Below are positions 44,271-54,805 of a stretch of 64,000 bases of DNA, one piece after another. Source of the DNA: Neurospora intermedia (taxonomy: Eukaryota > Ascomycota > Sordariomycetes > Sordariales > Sordariaceae). The first letter of the stretch is position 1, and each line of letters starts with the position of its first letter. A program made the translations under genes and the position numbers. Where the stretch lies: assembly GCA_037102815.1 (NCBI GenBank), contig BTPP01000008.1, positions 434,001-498,000 of the forward strand. The letters run 5' to 3'. A model generated the notes under the pieces. The model ran no database searches. It was not told the DNA's origin and saw nothing but the letters and a program-made list of their open reading frames with translations.

Positions 44271-45686
44271 ATGTCCGTGTCATCCCCCGGAACCATTGTC
44301 GACGAGTCCTACGACGACCTGAGCTGGGTCGATTTCCGGCTTGACCGGGCCGATGATATCACAGCTATTAAGAAGTCGCTCACGAACCAGGCCTGGTTTG
44401 AGCCCTTGTCGCACCCCGAAAAGGATATGAGCGGCTTCAACGTCGCCATGATCGTAATGCGCATGATTTACGGCAACGTGCTGGCGACTCCTGCGACAGC
44501 CGAGCCAAGTCTCGAGTTGCTGGAGGACGACAAGGACTGGGAGTTAGAGCCCGAGACAGACGAGAAGAGCGAACACTTGCATCTCAGATCCTACCTCTAC
44601 GACAACGAGGAGCAGTTTCCCCTTCTCGCAGTATCTTGGGTCGACATACCCGGAATCCTCCAGAAAAAGGCAAAGAATAGCCGTACCGAGAGCGTATCAT
44701 CATCGGCGGCCTACGACAGAACGGTGTTCGAGATGGCCGAGCTACTCCTCTCCAGCTTCCCCAAGCACCGGCATGAAGACGGACCGATATCTTTCTCTTA
44801 CATCATGTCCAGCGACCTGGCCAACGACGCGCTCTGGAGCCACCCCTCTTTTCTCTACTACTCTCCTATCGTCGGTTGCGCCCCCGCCGAAGCCGGACCG
44901 TGGACGGTCGGTCGCAAGAAAATCCCGACCCGCATGAATGCGCACTACTCCCTCCTTCATTTCGACTGGGCGCTCGAGCGCAAACAGTTTGCTGGTCTTG
45001 GCGCTTTTTTGACGTCCGTGGTTCTTCCTCGCCAGCGTCCAGACGGGCAGTGGTTGCTCTATCAGCCGAACTTTCCCAAAGTGTTGCGGGTCAGATATGT
45101 GCCCGCCGCGGACACTCGCCGTTCTTCTTCGCCTGATGGGGGTGCCACTCCCTACGACCAGAACCCCGGATTTGACGACCTCAGACACATCACCATCGGC
45201 GGCCGCAAGATTGACACTTCAACCTCTCTGGTAGAATGGGCGCGCAAAGATAAGCAAGGACAAGCCATCAGGCAGGGATACTCCATATTTGCTGTAGTGC
45301 GACTGCGTAACTCGAGCAATCCGAAGGAGCAGGATCTGGTACGGACTTACGATGTGCAGCGGATTGCCGACATGGAGCGAAGGGCGGACGGCATTGTGGT
45401 GCCCGAGATGTCGACGACAAGCAGGACGGGAAGTGCAACGAGATACTTGACTGATGGGTGGAAGTTGGGTGAGCCGGGTCATGAGTACGATCTGTTCTAT
45501 TGTAGGGATGAAGCTGAGCCGGAGGGTGATGCTCGTGCTTCTGGAGCGAAGGCTGGAAGTGCCAAGGAGGTTGGTGGTGGTGGAGATGAAGAGAAGCAGG
45601 AGCAGAGGGAGAAGCGGGCGAATGACATTCCTTATGAAAGTATCGAAGATGGAGATGCCACTCTGCAATGGGAAGGAGCAAAGTGA
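44271..45686 (+). CDS. Orphan 471-residue soluble protein
   Basis: Intronless frame opening MSVSSPGTIVDESYDD, with an AAG-ATG context just after a poly(T)/pyrimidine promoter. I recognise no domain. The N-terminal half is acidic (SLELLEDDKDWELEPETDE). The centre is rich in Trp, Tyr and Pro (SWVDIPGIL, SHPSFLYYSPIVG, LLHFDWALERKQF). The C-terminal 70 residues are low-complexity Gly/Glu/Lys/Arg (EVGGGGDEEKQEQREKR) and probably disordered. No signal peptide or membrane helix is seen. Length, composition and codon use support a real gene. It is probably a fungus-restricted family. Confidence 0.8.
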   Translation: MSVSSPGTIVDESYDDLSWVDFRLDRADDITAIKKSLTNQAWFEPLSHPEKDMSGFNVAMIVMRMIYGNVLATPATAEPSLELLEDDKDWELEPETDEKSEHLHLRSYLYDNEEQFPLLAVSWVDIPGILQKKAKNSRTESVSSSAAYDRTVFEMAELLLSSFPKHRHEDGPISFSYIMSSDLANDALWSHPSFLYYSPIVGCAPAEAGPWTVGRKKIPTRMNAHYSLLHFDWALERKQFAGLGAFLTSVVLPRQRPDGQWLLYQPNFPKVLRVRYVPAADTRRSSSPDGGATPYDQNPGFDDLRHITIGGRKIDTSTSLVEWARKDKQGQAIRQGYSIFAVVRLRNSSNPKEQDLVRTYDVQRIADMERRADGIVVPEMSTTSRTGSATRYLTDGWKLGEPGHEYDLFYCRDEAEPEGDARASGAKAGSAKEVGGGGDEEKQEQREKRANDIPYESIEDGDATLQWEGAK

Positions 45687-47058
45687 AGTCTTGCACTCCT
45701 TGGATCTCGGGGATGAGCAGAAACTTTGTTCTTGTGTAAGGGCAACTGAATCAAGCAGCCGACCACATTGAGCGTTTTCGCACGCTCCTACCTTTTAAAC
45801 TACTTGTAACGCGATAGTTGGGACGGATGTAGTATCATTCTCCTGTGTGATGGCTCTGGCTCTCCGTCGATGTAACAGACATTTTATGATGCTCGAGTAA
45901 AGAAACTGAGGAAATGACATATTATATTTCCAGGTTGAGAAAAGAGAGTCGGGAAGGTGCCAAATGTTTGGCAGTTTGGAAACACAATGTTGACAGCGAG
46001 TGTGATGGCAGGTGCATTGGTCGAGGAACTAAACGGATCGCCATGTTCAGTTTACAATCGACGGGACCAACCCTAACCCTAAATGTGTTTCTGCTCTCTG
46101 CAAAGGCATGCCCTCCGGCAGGCATCACACCATCGTGCACATCGCGACGACGTCGCTTTCACTTCGTTTCCAATCCCGGCTTCCAACTTCATCAACATCA
46201 GCCGAATCTTGATTGGATATGACCAGAACCAACACAGAGAAACACGACCATCACTCCATCCTGACAATCATCATGCTTCCTCAATATTATCTTTTCTACT
46301 GAACGGCCGAAGCCGACCAGCATTCGCTTGACGACATGCGCATCACAATGTCAACATGAATCTCCGTCCTCAACCTCACAACTTTCTCAAGGCAAGACAT
46401 TCTAGCCCTTGAAACCCGCCGCCATGCTTACATGCGTGGTGGACATTCCCATTCCATCGCATAGATGCCATCTGCTTTGCGAGACTACCATCCCTTGCAG
46501 GTCACGCCCTCACACTCGAGGCAATTTTTACTGTCTGCCCGCTGGAAACACTTCGTTGTCGGGCATCCGAGGAAGACTCTGGAGGGACACTCGATGACAA
46601 CATCAACATCCCAATGATCTTCCGAAACCCAAACATCCCCCAGGTCCAGTCGCCCTCCGCCAGGAATGCCAACATCAAGACTGTCTCGAATCTTCATCTT
46701 ACCACTTTTCTTTCCCACCACGAGCATTCCAGCTCACGCGTTTGTTTGCCATGTTTTCCTTGCTTCTGGATAGTCAGTCCATTCGTCAAGGGCGCCTGCG
46801 TGTTGATGACTTGCAATATTCTGGATATTGTTGTCCTGCCCTTGATATCAAGATCTTCAAATACCAACCCAGGCCGTCGCCTGTTTTCTACCATCTCCTT
46901 TTTTCTCTTCGTCCTCAGTCGCTCTTTTATGCTTCTTTCCCGACTTCTTCTTGTATTGGCCGTATGAGCCGACCTCTTTCATTTTCTTCTTTCATTCGTT
47001 CGTCTCTGAACAACTTCACCCTCCTTTGCCACCCTTTGCGAGGTCATCTCTCGTCAAC
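45687..47058. other. Spacer and leader of the WSC gene, no gene seen
   Basis: No supported coding frame. It contains the telomere-like CCCTAACCCTAA box listed next. The last 200 bp are pyrimidine-rich and probably form the long leader of the WSC gene. Confidence 0.5.
46069..46082 (+). promoter_or_regulatory. Telomere-like AACCCTAACCCTAA box
   Basis: Two head-to-tail CCCTAA units about 980 bp upstream of the WSC-protein ATG and 390 bp after the orphan gene stop. It may be a binding site for TTAGGG-recognising Myb-like factors or an interstitial telomere scar; which one is unclear. Confidence 0.4.
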
Positions 47059-50000
47059 ATGGGCTGGCAATCGAGCCCTGGCCGCCTTGTCGTAGCCGCG
47101 GCCGGCCTTTTGGGCCTTGTCAACGGACAGGCTTACTTCGGAACCTATCAGGATATCCTAACCAAATGTGGTAGCGATAATTTCATCTATCTTGGCTGTT
47201 ACGGCAACTTCCTCGCTAATGCTGGCGATTTCTTTCGCTTCGGTCCGGAGGGCTACAATGCCGCTGACCTCTCCTTGAGTTTCCCCGGATGGGACCCCGG
47301 TTCCGATTGGGACTCTACGCAGACTCCTCTTGACTGTGCTCGCACCTGCAGAGCTTACGGTTACAAGTATTCGGCCATGAGGGACAATAACTGTAACTGC
47401 GGCCTGCAGCTCCCGGCCGCTGCTGTCCCGAACTCGGACTCTTCGGCTTGCAATGCTCAGTGCAGTGGTGATAGTACTCAGACCTGCGGCGGTGGCCTTA
47501 ACGCCCAGGTATACCTTGATCCCTCCTTTGCCGCACCGGATCAGGTGCCCATCACGCCTCGTAATGCGGATTTGGGTTCTACCTACAAGCATCTGGGCTG
47601 TTATTCCACTCGCGGATTCGCCACACAAGACGACGTTAGGGCCAGGCCACTCGTTGATGACATCGAGACTTGTTTCGAAACCTGTGCCGGTTTGGGTTAT
47701 CCTCTTGTCTTTGGTGCCAGGGAAGGGTAAGTTGATTCCAACCTACCGCTCCCTAGGGGCCATGTGATTCGCACTAACCGACTCAATGTGTCTAGTGCAC
47801 AAGTCCGATGCCAGTGCGGTACAAACTTTCACTCCGGCGATTATCGCATTCCTCCATCGAGTCTTCCAAACCCTGGAGACTGCAACGCTCTGTGTACAGC
47901 CGATGACACGTGAGTTCAACATACCTTTACCCATACTTTCTCCCGCATGGTCTAACGCTTCTCAACAGGAATGGAGACTGTGACCCCTTGACCCAAAAGT
48001 GCTGTGGAAGGAATGAGCACTATCCCGTTTACGTCAGTTCTGAACTACAGGGATGCTATGTCCCGAGGACACCGGGGCTCAAGCAGTCGGCCGACCAGGC
48101 AGGTTTCACCTGCTACAACCCACCGTCCAGTCTCTTGGGCCCTCCCAAGGTTCTTACTACCTCGCTATCGAGCGTGAACCAGGATAACATCATCGCCTCG
48201 ACGCCAGCACTCGTCCGCCCCTTGACCGTTACCACGGGTACACAAACTTGGTACTTGAACGGGTGCTACGGCAATGCTCCTGCACAGGTTCTCGACCTCT
48301 CTGCACCGTCTGGCCAAATTATTTCGGATCTTGCCACTGGTACACTCGAGGAGTGTGCGCGCAGATGCAGTTCGGACACTACCTTCAACTACTTTGGCAT
48401 GGTCAACGGCAGGTGAGTAGTGCGCTTTAGACTCCACTGATAGAAAGATACTAACTCAAACATTCTGCCAGGGACTGTTACTGCTCAAACACTCTTCTGA
48501 CTCCTGGTCAAGTCGATGATATGGGAACTTGCCGAGTCCCTTGCCAAGACGATGCCACGAGAAGTTGCGGCGGTGCAACTACACCGGTCATCTATTCTCT
48601 GAGCCAGAGCGGCGTGTACACAGAACGCCTGGCGAACATCGGTGCCGGTTTTCCGACATACACTTGTACACCCAGTAAGCCATCCACCTCCTCCCTCCTT
48701 CCGTGTTGCTCAGTAGTTGACAACTTTTCGATTAGGCCGACGTGTCTCAAATGATGAGGCAGCTCCAGTCACTTGCCCAGATGACAATGGAATTTCTATC
48801 ACCACTGCTCAAGAAAAAATGTACCATGTCGATTGTGGTATCGAATACCCCGATGGTGACCTAGGCACAGTTATTGTTGACAGCTACGCTGAATGTGCTG
48901 CGGCTTGCGATGCCAACACCGACTGTGTTGGGTTTATCTATCAGCATGGCCCTGCCAATAGCAACGGCCTTGACGTACCGTGCTACCTCAAGCGCGAAGG
49001 AGCAGTAACTGCTGCTGTTTCAGGCGACATGGGTAACTGGGGCGGGAGATTTACTGGTTTCGTAGATGGCTCCAATGGCGGTTCAAACTCTGGCACTGGC
49101 AGCGGTTCAGACTCCGGCACTGGCACAGACCCTGATAGCGGTTCGGGCTCCGGCACTGGCACAGACCCTGATAGCGGTTCGGGCTCCGGCACTGGCACAG
49201 ACCCTGATAGCGGTTCGGGCTCCGGCACTGGCACAGACCCTGATAGCGGTTCGGGTACCGGCACTGGCACAGACCCTGATAGCGGTTCGGGCTCCGGCAC
49301 TGGCACAGACCCTGATAGCGGTTCAGGCTCCGGCACTGGCACAGACCCTGATAGCGGTTCGGGCTCCGGCACTGGTACAGACCCTGATAGCGGTTCGGGC
49401 TCCGGCAGTGGGACAGACCCCGATAGCGGTTCAGGCTCCGGCACTGGCACAGACCCTGATAGCGGTTCAGGCTCCGGCACTGGCACAGACCCTGATAGCG
49501 GTTCAGGCTCCGGCACTGGCACAGACCCTGATAGCGGTTCGGGCTCTGGCAGTGGTACAGACCCTGATAGCGGTTCGGGCTCCGGTGAAGGCTCTGATCC
49601 CGGCACTGGCAGCGGTTCAGGTTCCGGTGACGGCTCTGATCCCGGTACTGGCAGTGGTAGCGGTTCAGGCTCCGGTGACGGTTCTAATCCCGGCACTGGC
49701 AGCGGTTCGGGCTCCGGAAGTGGCACAGGCTCCGGTAATGGTTCGGGCTCCGGTAGCGGTTCTGGCTCCGGCACTGGCAGCGGTTCCGTTGTAAACGCCA
49801 TTTTTGACAAGGTCTTTGGTCCAGCCTTCCAAGGAGTCTTCAGCTCCTTCGGTAAGATTTTCGACAACAACCCATTCTTCAAGCCCAAGAAGCCAGCTGG
49901 CTCCACTCGTGCTGTCTCTACAAGCAACGATGATGTCCAGGATCTCGAGACCCTTGCCAGCAATCCCTCGGACAGCACCGCCTACCGTTCAGATGCCTTC

Positions 50001-51602
50001 ATCGGTGATGTGCTCAGCAATCTTAACCTCGGCAGCTTGATGAGCGCTGTCCCGGGCCTTGAAGATGTTCTCGGTGGACAGGATCTCGGTAGCCTGATTC
50101 CTGGAAACATTCGCGCCCCCGATCCGGCCACACCTCCAATGTCCGCCAACTTGGATGGGCTGGCTGGCCTAGCCAGCACTGTTCTTGCAGCGCTCAACAC
50201 GCTCCCCAGCGACATCGCCACCCCTGGTCCTGTTAACACCGACTCGCTGATCACTCTTGCGAGTGCTATTACTGATGCGCTTACCACCGCTGCTGATGGA
50301 TCCGGTCCTGGTGTGATCAATGGCAAGGACTTTGCTGGCATCCTCAACTCCGTTTTCGACTCAATCAACGGCATTGGAAGCATATTCCCTAAAAAGAGTA
50401 CTAGCAGTAGTGCCCAGCCAAGCATGACTGTTGCACCTACTCAAAGCCTTCAAGCGAGGGACGTTGCCCACATTGGCCCCCACCCAACCGGAGTGCTCCC
50501 TCCTGGAAACGGCCCTGCGGAGGTGTGTGATATTGCGACCCTTGCCCTTCCGGCTAACATCTTCGCGCCTACTCCGCCCCCGGATGCTGGCCGCTGCATC
50601 CCCATCATCGGCTACTGGTACGTTGGCGAGACCACTTTGCTCCCTTGCTCCGAAGGCTATGGTGCCGGCGGCCCTCAGGAGACTGGTTCCCCTCAAGCAC
50701 CCGGCTTCTCTGGCGGCCCCGGTGGTCACCCTTCCCCTCCTTCCCCCGCGGGCCCGCCGCCCGCCGTTGTGATTCCTGTTGCAGGCTCTATTGTTCTTAC
50801 CCAGGAGCAATTGGACCATCTTCTCGAATCTACCAACATTGAGCTCGAGTGGACCAGCGAAGGTGAGCGTGTGCTCAACATTCCTGGAATTCTTGACATG
50901 AGCGACAGCCACAGCGACACCTTCAGGCTCCTGCTTGACCAAAGTTCCGACTCACTTTCCCACAGCACCAATCAGTTTGAGATTCCCATCTCGGGAGAGG
51001 TTGGCCTTACGCAGTCACAGCTTGACAGCCTCCTCCAGGACTCGACCCTCGATATCTTCTGGAACAGCCAAGGAGCTAAAGAGTTGAATATTCCAGGAGT
51101 GATCAACTACAGCTCTTCTAGGAATGACACTTTTAGCCTCCGCATCAGCTCAAGCAAGCACCATACCACGGCCAGCGCCAGTATCCCTGGTCCCACGGAG
51201 AGTTCCACTCCTCCAGCTGCTGGTGGGGAAACCCCGGATGGCTCTGCTGCTGACGAGGACAGCGGCTACGACGACGTTGAAGCGGAGCTTGCCGCTCTCG
51301 ATGCTCTGATCGCTTCGTTCGGTGACATCGATTTTGACGTTGGCGACCTTGACATCCCCGATATTGACGTGGAGGGTCTCGATTTCCCCACGATTCCGTC
51401 CATCGACACGGATGATCTCGACGTCGATGTTGACGATGTGGATGTTTCGAGGGTTGAAGAGCCTGAAGCTCCTGAGTCACCTGAGGTGCCTGATGTCGAT
51501 ACCATACCAGCACCGACCATTGATGTCGAAGGTGAAGTTCAAGTGGGTCTGGATAATGAGTCTGGGGTTCCTGTCGTCGACCCAGTTGATGAGGCTACTT
51601 GA
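47059..51602 (+). CDS. Giant secreted WSC/PAN protein with Ser-Gly-Thr-Asp repeats
   Basis: Five exons (47059-47726, 47796-47909, 47969-48412, 48472-48674, 48736-51602) give 1431 residues. A signal peptide (about 1-24) is followed by three WSC-type carbohydrate-binding modules. Module 1 has FIYLGCYGN and [10 protein letters not shown], module 2 has [11 protein letters not shown] and [13 protein letters not shown], and module 3 has WYLNGCYGN and [14 protein letters not shown]/apple-like region follows ([13 protein letters not shown] to CVGFIYQHG). Residues about 590-830 are a Gly/Ser/Thr/Asp linker encoded by a minisatellite. Beyond it lie a region of unknown fold, two copies of a module of about 60 residues ([12 protein letters not shown] and [12 protein letters not shown]), and an Asp-rich end ([11 protein letters not shown]). 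No membrane helix or GPI signal is evident. It is probably a wall or matrix protein. All four splice joins restore WSC cysteines or frame. Confidence 0.88.
49112..49585 (+). repeat. 36-bp coding minisatellite (13 units)
   Basis: Thirteen near-identical 36-bp units, each encoding [12 protein letters not shown] with occasional T/S swaps, all in phase with the WSC-protein frame. More degenerate Gly/Ser/Thr units continue to about 49790. Differences between copies are mostly third-position or T/S changes, suggesting recent slippage or unequal exchange. The opposite strand is also open for 331 codons because of the repeat. Confidence 0.9.
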
Positions 51603-52498
51603 CTTCTCAACGAAGCTTAATACTGTCTTCGCATGTCTTTGGGGATGGATATGGAATTGGTGTCGATGCTACGGAAAGGCTGGAGATGGAATGGAGATGG
51701 TGGACTTTGGACAGTATACGAGTTTGTTATTCTTCGACCATGGAGCTATTTTTTGTGTAATTGCTACGAGTTAAGTTGATGATTGCTCGAGCATATAGTG
51801 ATTAATATGGATGAAATCAAATTGACTTTTTGGAGGATAAAATTGTTCCTGCCGTGCTTTGCCATTCGGTGTATGGCCTCTTCCATCATGCTTCCCTCCC
51901 CCGCCGGCGTCTTCCATCCCAACTCTTGACTCAGTCACCTGCGAGATAGGCATGGGCCGGCCCTGTTGAAGGCTGCCGCTGTTGTTATCATGCGAGACTT
52001 AGCCTTTATCACTTTGATATGAACTGGTACTCAGTTTCTTCCGGAAACCATGCCTGCCAGTCACGCCTTCTCTCCCAGAGAATTAGTTGCATCGAATTGC
52101 TTCCTCCTCAACCCCACCTTCTTTCTTCCTCCTCCTCCTCCTCCACCACCACGTACTTCAGGTCTACCTCATTCGCGCCAGGCGTCGACCGTTGGCCATA
52201 CTCAACAGCATCTCTGCTGACGCACTTCTCGATACTACTCTACAGACAGATACTATCCTGCTTGACTCCCCTTTCCCGTGCCAGTCTCACGCCCTCTTAC
52301 TCTGCCCGGCTACATACCTCGAACTCGTACCGCGCCCCTCACCTGACTATCACATCGATCCCATTCCGCTTTCCTGATGTATGAAAGTTGAGTCCCACTT
52401 CGTTCAACATTAAAGCTTACTGACCGTTCGTGTAGTAGGCTCGCATCCAAGCTACGAAGCAGCTTCAAGGGCAAGTAACAGCGTACAAAGACTCACTC
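51603..52498. other. Spacer and leader of the coiled-coil gene, no gene seen
   Basis: No coding frame supported. A CTC/CCA-rich microsatellite stretch near 52128-52157 and general pyrimidine richness fit the promoter and leader of the next gene. A GT..AG leader intron may exist around 52379-52440 but cannot be fixed by eye. Confidence 0.4.
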
Positions 52499-53884
52499 AT
52501 GATGTCGCGAACACCTCCTGACTCCGAATCGCTTCTGCGGCACGACCTCGAGGGCTTCTCGCGAGACCTACTTGGCCTTCATACCCGCTTTCAAGAGATG
52601 TTCCCGGTCCTCACCAACTCCAGCGCGTCTGCCTCTACCTCGGCTGCAGCTCATAAAGTCAGCCAGGAGGTCATGGCGAAGGTCAAGCAGGAGGTGATGA
52701 ACATCAAGCTTAGGGTCGATGAATTGCAACAAAGGCTTAATCCACAAGGGGGTGATGTCTATCGCAATTGGATCCAACCGTTTCAGGCACAAAACCAGCG
52801 AATGGAGGAAGAGATGGCGAGGATCAGGGAAGAGAACATGAAGAGACAGCAAGCTGAGGAGAAAATGAGGGGGGAGCTATTCGTGGTGATTCACAAGATG
52901 CAGGCTGAAATCGAGGAACTGAAGAAGGCGCGTAAACAGGGAAGTGCTGAGGAGATGGAAATGCAACAGGGATATGAGTTCTTCCCGAGGAATCTGAGGG
53001 AGATGGATTCTCCGGACCATCGAGATCTCGTTGCCCCAAGGGAGCTGCCCTTTACGGATGAAAACGTGCAGAGTTACACGTCGTTTGCACTGGTTCCGTT
53101 CAGCTCTCAGGTCGACAAGCACACAGATGCTCCCAGCACCAAGGAACTCGGCTTGGACTTGACCACTCGACCAGCTAACAGAGGACAACAAGGTGCAGCC
53201 AGTCTTCAAAAAAATACACACCGGTATACAAGCAGCACCGACTCTGAGCTTCCAATTCCCGCTACAAAACGTCGTTCACACTCGGGCCGTCATCCTGGTA
53301 CCCGTTTGGCATCAGAAAGTGACAATGACAATGACCTGGAATCGACAACCTCGACCAACAGAGGCCCTACCTCGCAGTTTTATCTCCGTCCAGGAAGATA
53401 CTCCCAAGGCACGGCAGCAACAACAACAGCAACAACAACATCTCGTAGCCGCAGCCCCCGCCGCAGCCTCGACGCGGAATTCCGCGTCCGTGATCCTTCC
53501 CGGTTCACGTCCAAGTCAGAGTCACACTCAGTCCGTCGCCGCTCTACCCCTTCCCTCTCCGATAAAGACATTCTTCTCGATCATGAACTCGACGTTTCCT
53601 TCCTGTCCATTCCTTCCCGCTCGCAACCGTCCCGCCGGACCAAGACAGCCAACGAGCTGATTGATAGGCACCTCTCATTCATCCCCAATGGCTGGCGCAC
53701 TATCATAGCCAACACGGCGAAACAGTTGAGCGCGGAGGATTGGGACCGCTCAGACGCGAGAGTGTTGAAAAAGCTAGAGGAACACTGCCCGGCTTTCAGC
53801 AACTTGGAGGAAATTCTTCCGGATGTCAAGATGGCTGTGCCGGCTTTGAGAGAGTTGATGAGGGAATTGGGGAGACATCCTTGA
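52499..53884 (+). CDS. Coiled-coil protein of unknown function
   Basis: Intronless frame of 461 residues starting at two adjacent ATGs (52499 and 52502; either is possible). A helical first third has a clear coiled coil from about residue 50 to 150 (VKQEVMNIKLRVDELQQRL, then MEEEMARIREENMKRQQAEE). The middle is Ser/Arg/Thr-rich and probably disordered (TTSRSRSPRRSLDAEFRVR). The last 90 residues form a compact-looking domain (RTKTANELIDRHLSFIPNGW, EDWDRSDARVLKKLEEHCP). No signal peptide, membrane helix or enzyme motif is visible. SR-like clusters suggest phosphorylation and perhaps a nuclear or cytoskeletal role, but this is a guess. Confidence 0.75.
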   Translation: MMSRTPPDSESLLRHDLEGFSRDLLGLHTRFQEMFPVLTNSSASASTSAAAHKVSQEVMAKVKQEVMNIKLRVDELQQRLNPQGGDVYRNWIQPFQAQNQRMEEEMARIREENMKRQQAEEKMRGELFVVIHKMQAEIEELKKARKQGSAEEMEMQQGYEFFPRNLREMDSPDHRDLVAPRELPFTDENVQSYTSFALVPFSSQVDKHTDAPSTKELGLDLTTRPANRGQQGAASLQKNTHRYTSSTDSELPIPATKRRSHSGRHPGTRLASESDNDNDLESTTSTNRGPTSQFYLRPGRYSQGTAATTTATTTSRSRSPRRSLDAEFRVRDPSRFTSKSESHSVRRRSTPSLSDKDILLDHELDVSFLSIPSRSQPSRRTKTANELIDRHLSFIPNGWRTIIANTAKQLSAEDWDRSDARVLKKLEEHCPAFSNLEEILPDVKMAVPALRELMRELGRHP

Positions 53885-54805
53885 GTGTCCTCATCATGAT
53901 GAGAATGTTTGTCTGCGGGGGGAGATGATTATTTGCTTTAACACTTGCTCAAAGGACGAAATTAACGACAATTGAGATTGTAATTGTAAGTATAACGAGA
54001 AGATCACATGTATGGGAATTGAGGGACTAGGTGTTGTAGGGAAGATCATATGGTTCATGTTGGACGATGGCGTTGATGTCGTCGTCAAGGAGGAACACCC
54101 CCTTTTCGGGACCTTAACCCTATCAAATGGAGGCGGATATAGGCAGAGCGCAAACTGTACGATCGAAAGTTGAAAGCTGTTCATCCTGAGACATAGGGAT
54201 CCAGCTAGATATTGCTTCAATGAATAAAGGATCGATGTACTTTAAGTTCTTTGCAAGAAAGGTTCGTCCACTATGCTATCTCAAGTTTGATGTTATACGA
54301 CAACCTCAGGGATCAGCGGTGGTGTCTTGGTTGCGTAGTGTCGGGTACACTAGAGGTACCGAGTCCACAGCGGATAACTTGGCGGGAAGGCGGGGTTCTG
54401 GGAGCGGCTCTAGTGGTGCCGTGTTGCCCCCAATAGCACTGCACTGCCCCGTCCTCTTTCTCGCCGCAGCGTCAGCTGTATTAAGTTGGCCGACGGTCTC
54501 CAGCTGCGCCACTCCCTCCCGCCACGGCATCTTGAGGTTCCCGCCTTCCACTTCCATCCTCGTTCACCTTTTGTCATCGATCCATCGTCTTATCTGACTT
54601 GTTTATTACAACCTAACCGACTCCATCATACAATTTCCGAACCTGCCTGCCCATCGGATTCGCTTGCAACAAATTCTACTAATTCTACCTACGGAAAACA
54701 AAGTGTCTGATTATTTGGATTTCCGGAGAGCAGCATCATTCACATCAGAAGAGAAACCCAACGCGCGCGCTCGTCTATCGCAAGACACCTCGAACCACAG
54801 TAGTC
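53885..54805. other. Spacer, no gene seen
   Basis: Short frames only. The last 350 bp are cytosine/pyrimidine-rich and serve as the promoter and leader of the SH3 gene. Confidence 0.5.

Noticed and set aside
49066-49794. Second + strand frame of 242 codons across the WSC repeat (Ala/Leu/Thr repeats)
   Set aside because: Shifted-frame reading of the same minisatellite; it begins and ends with the repeat and lacks flanking conserved sequence.
48983-49978. Antisense frame of 331 codons rich in Pro-Glu repeats
   Set aside because: It is the reverse reading of the 36-bp coding minisatellite in the WSC gene; repeats without stops in one phase stay open on the other strand.
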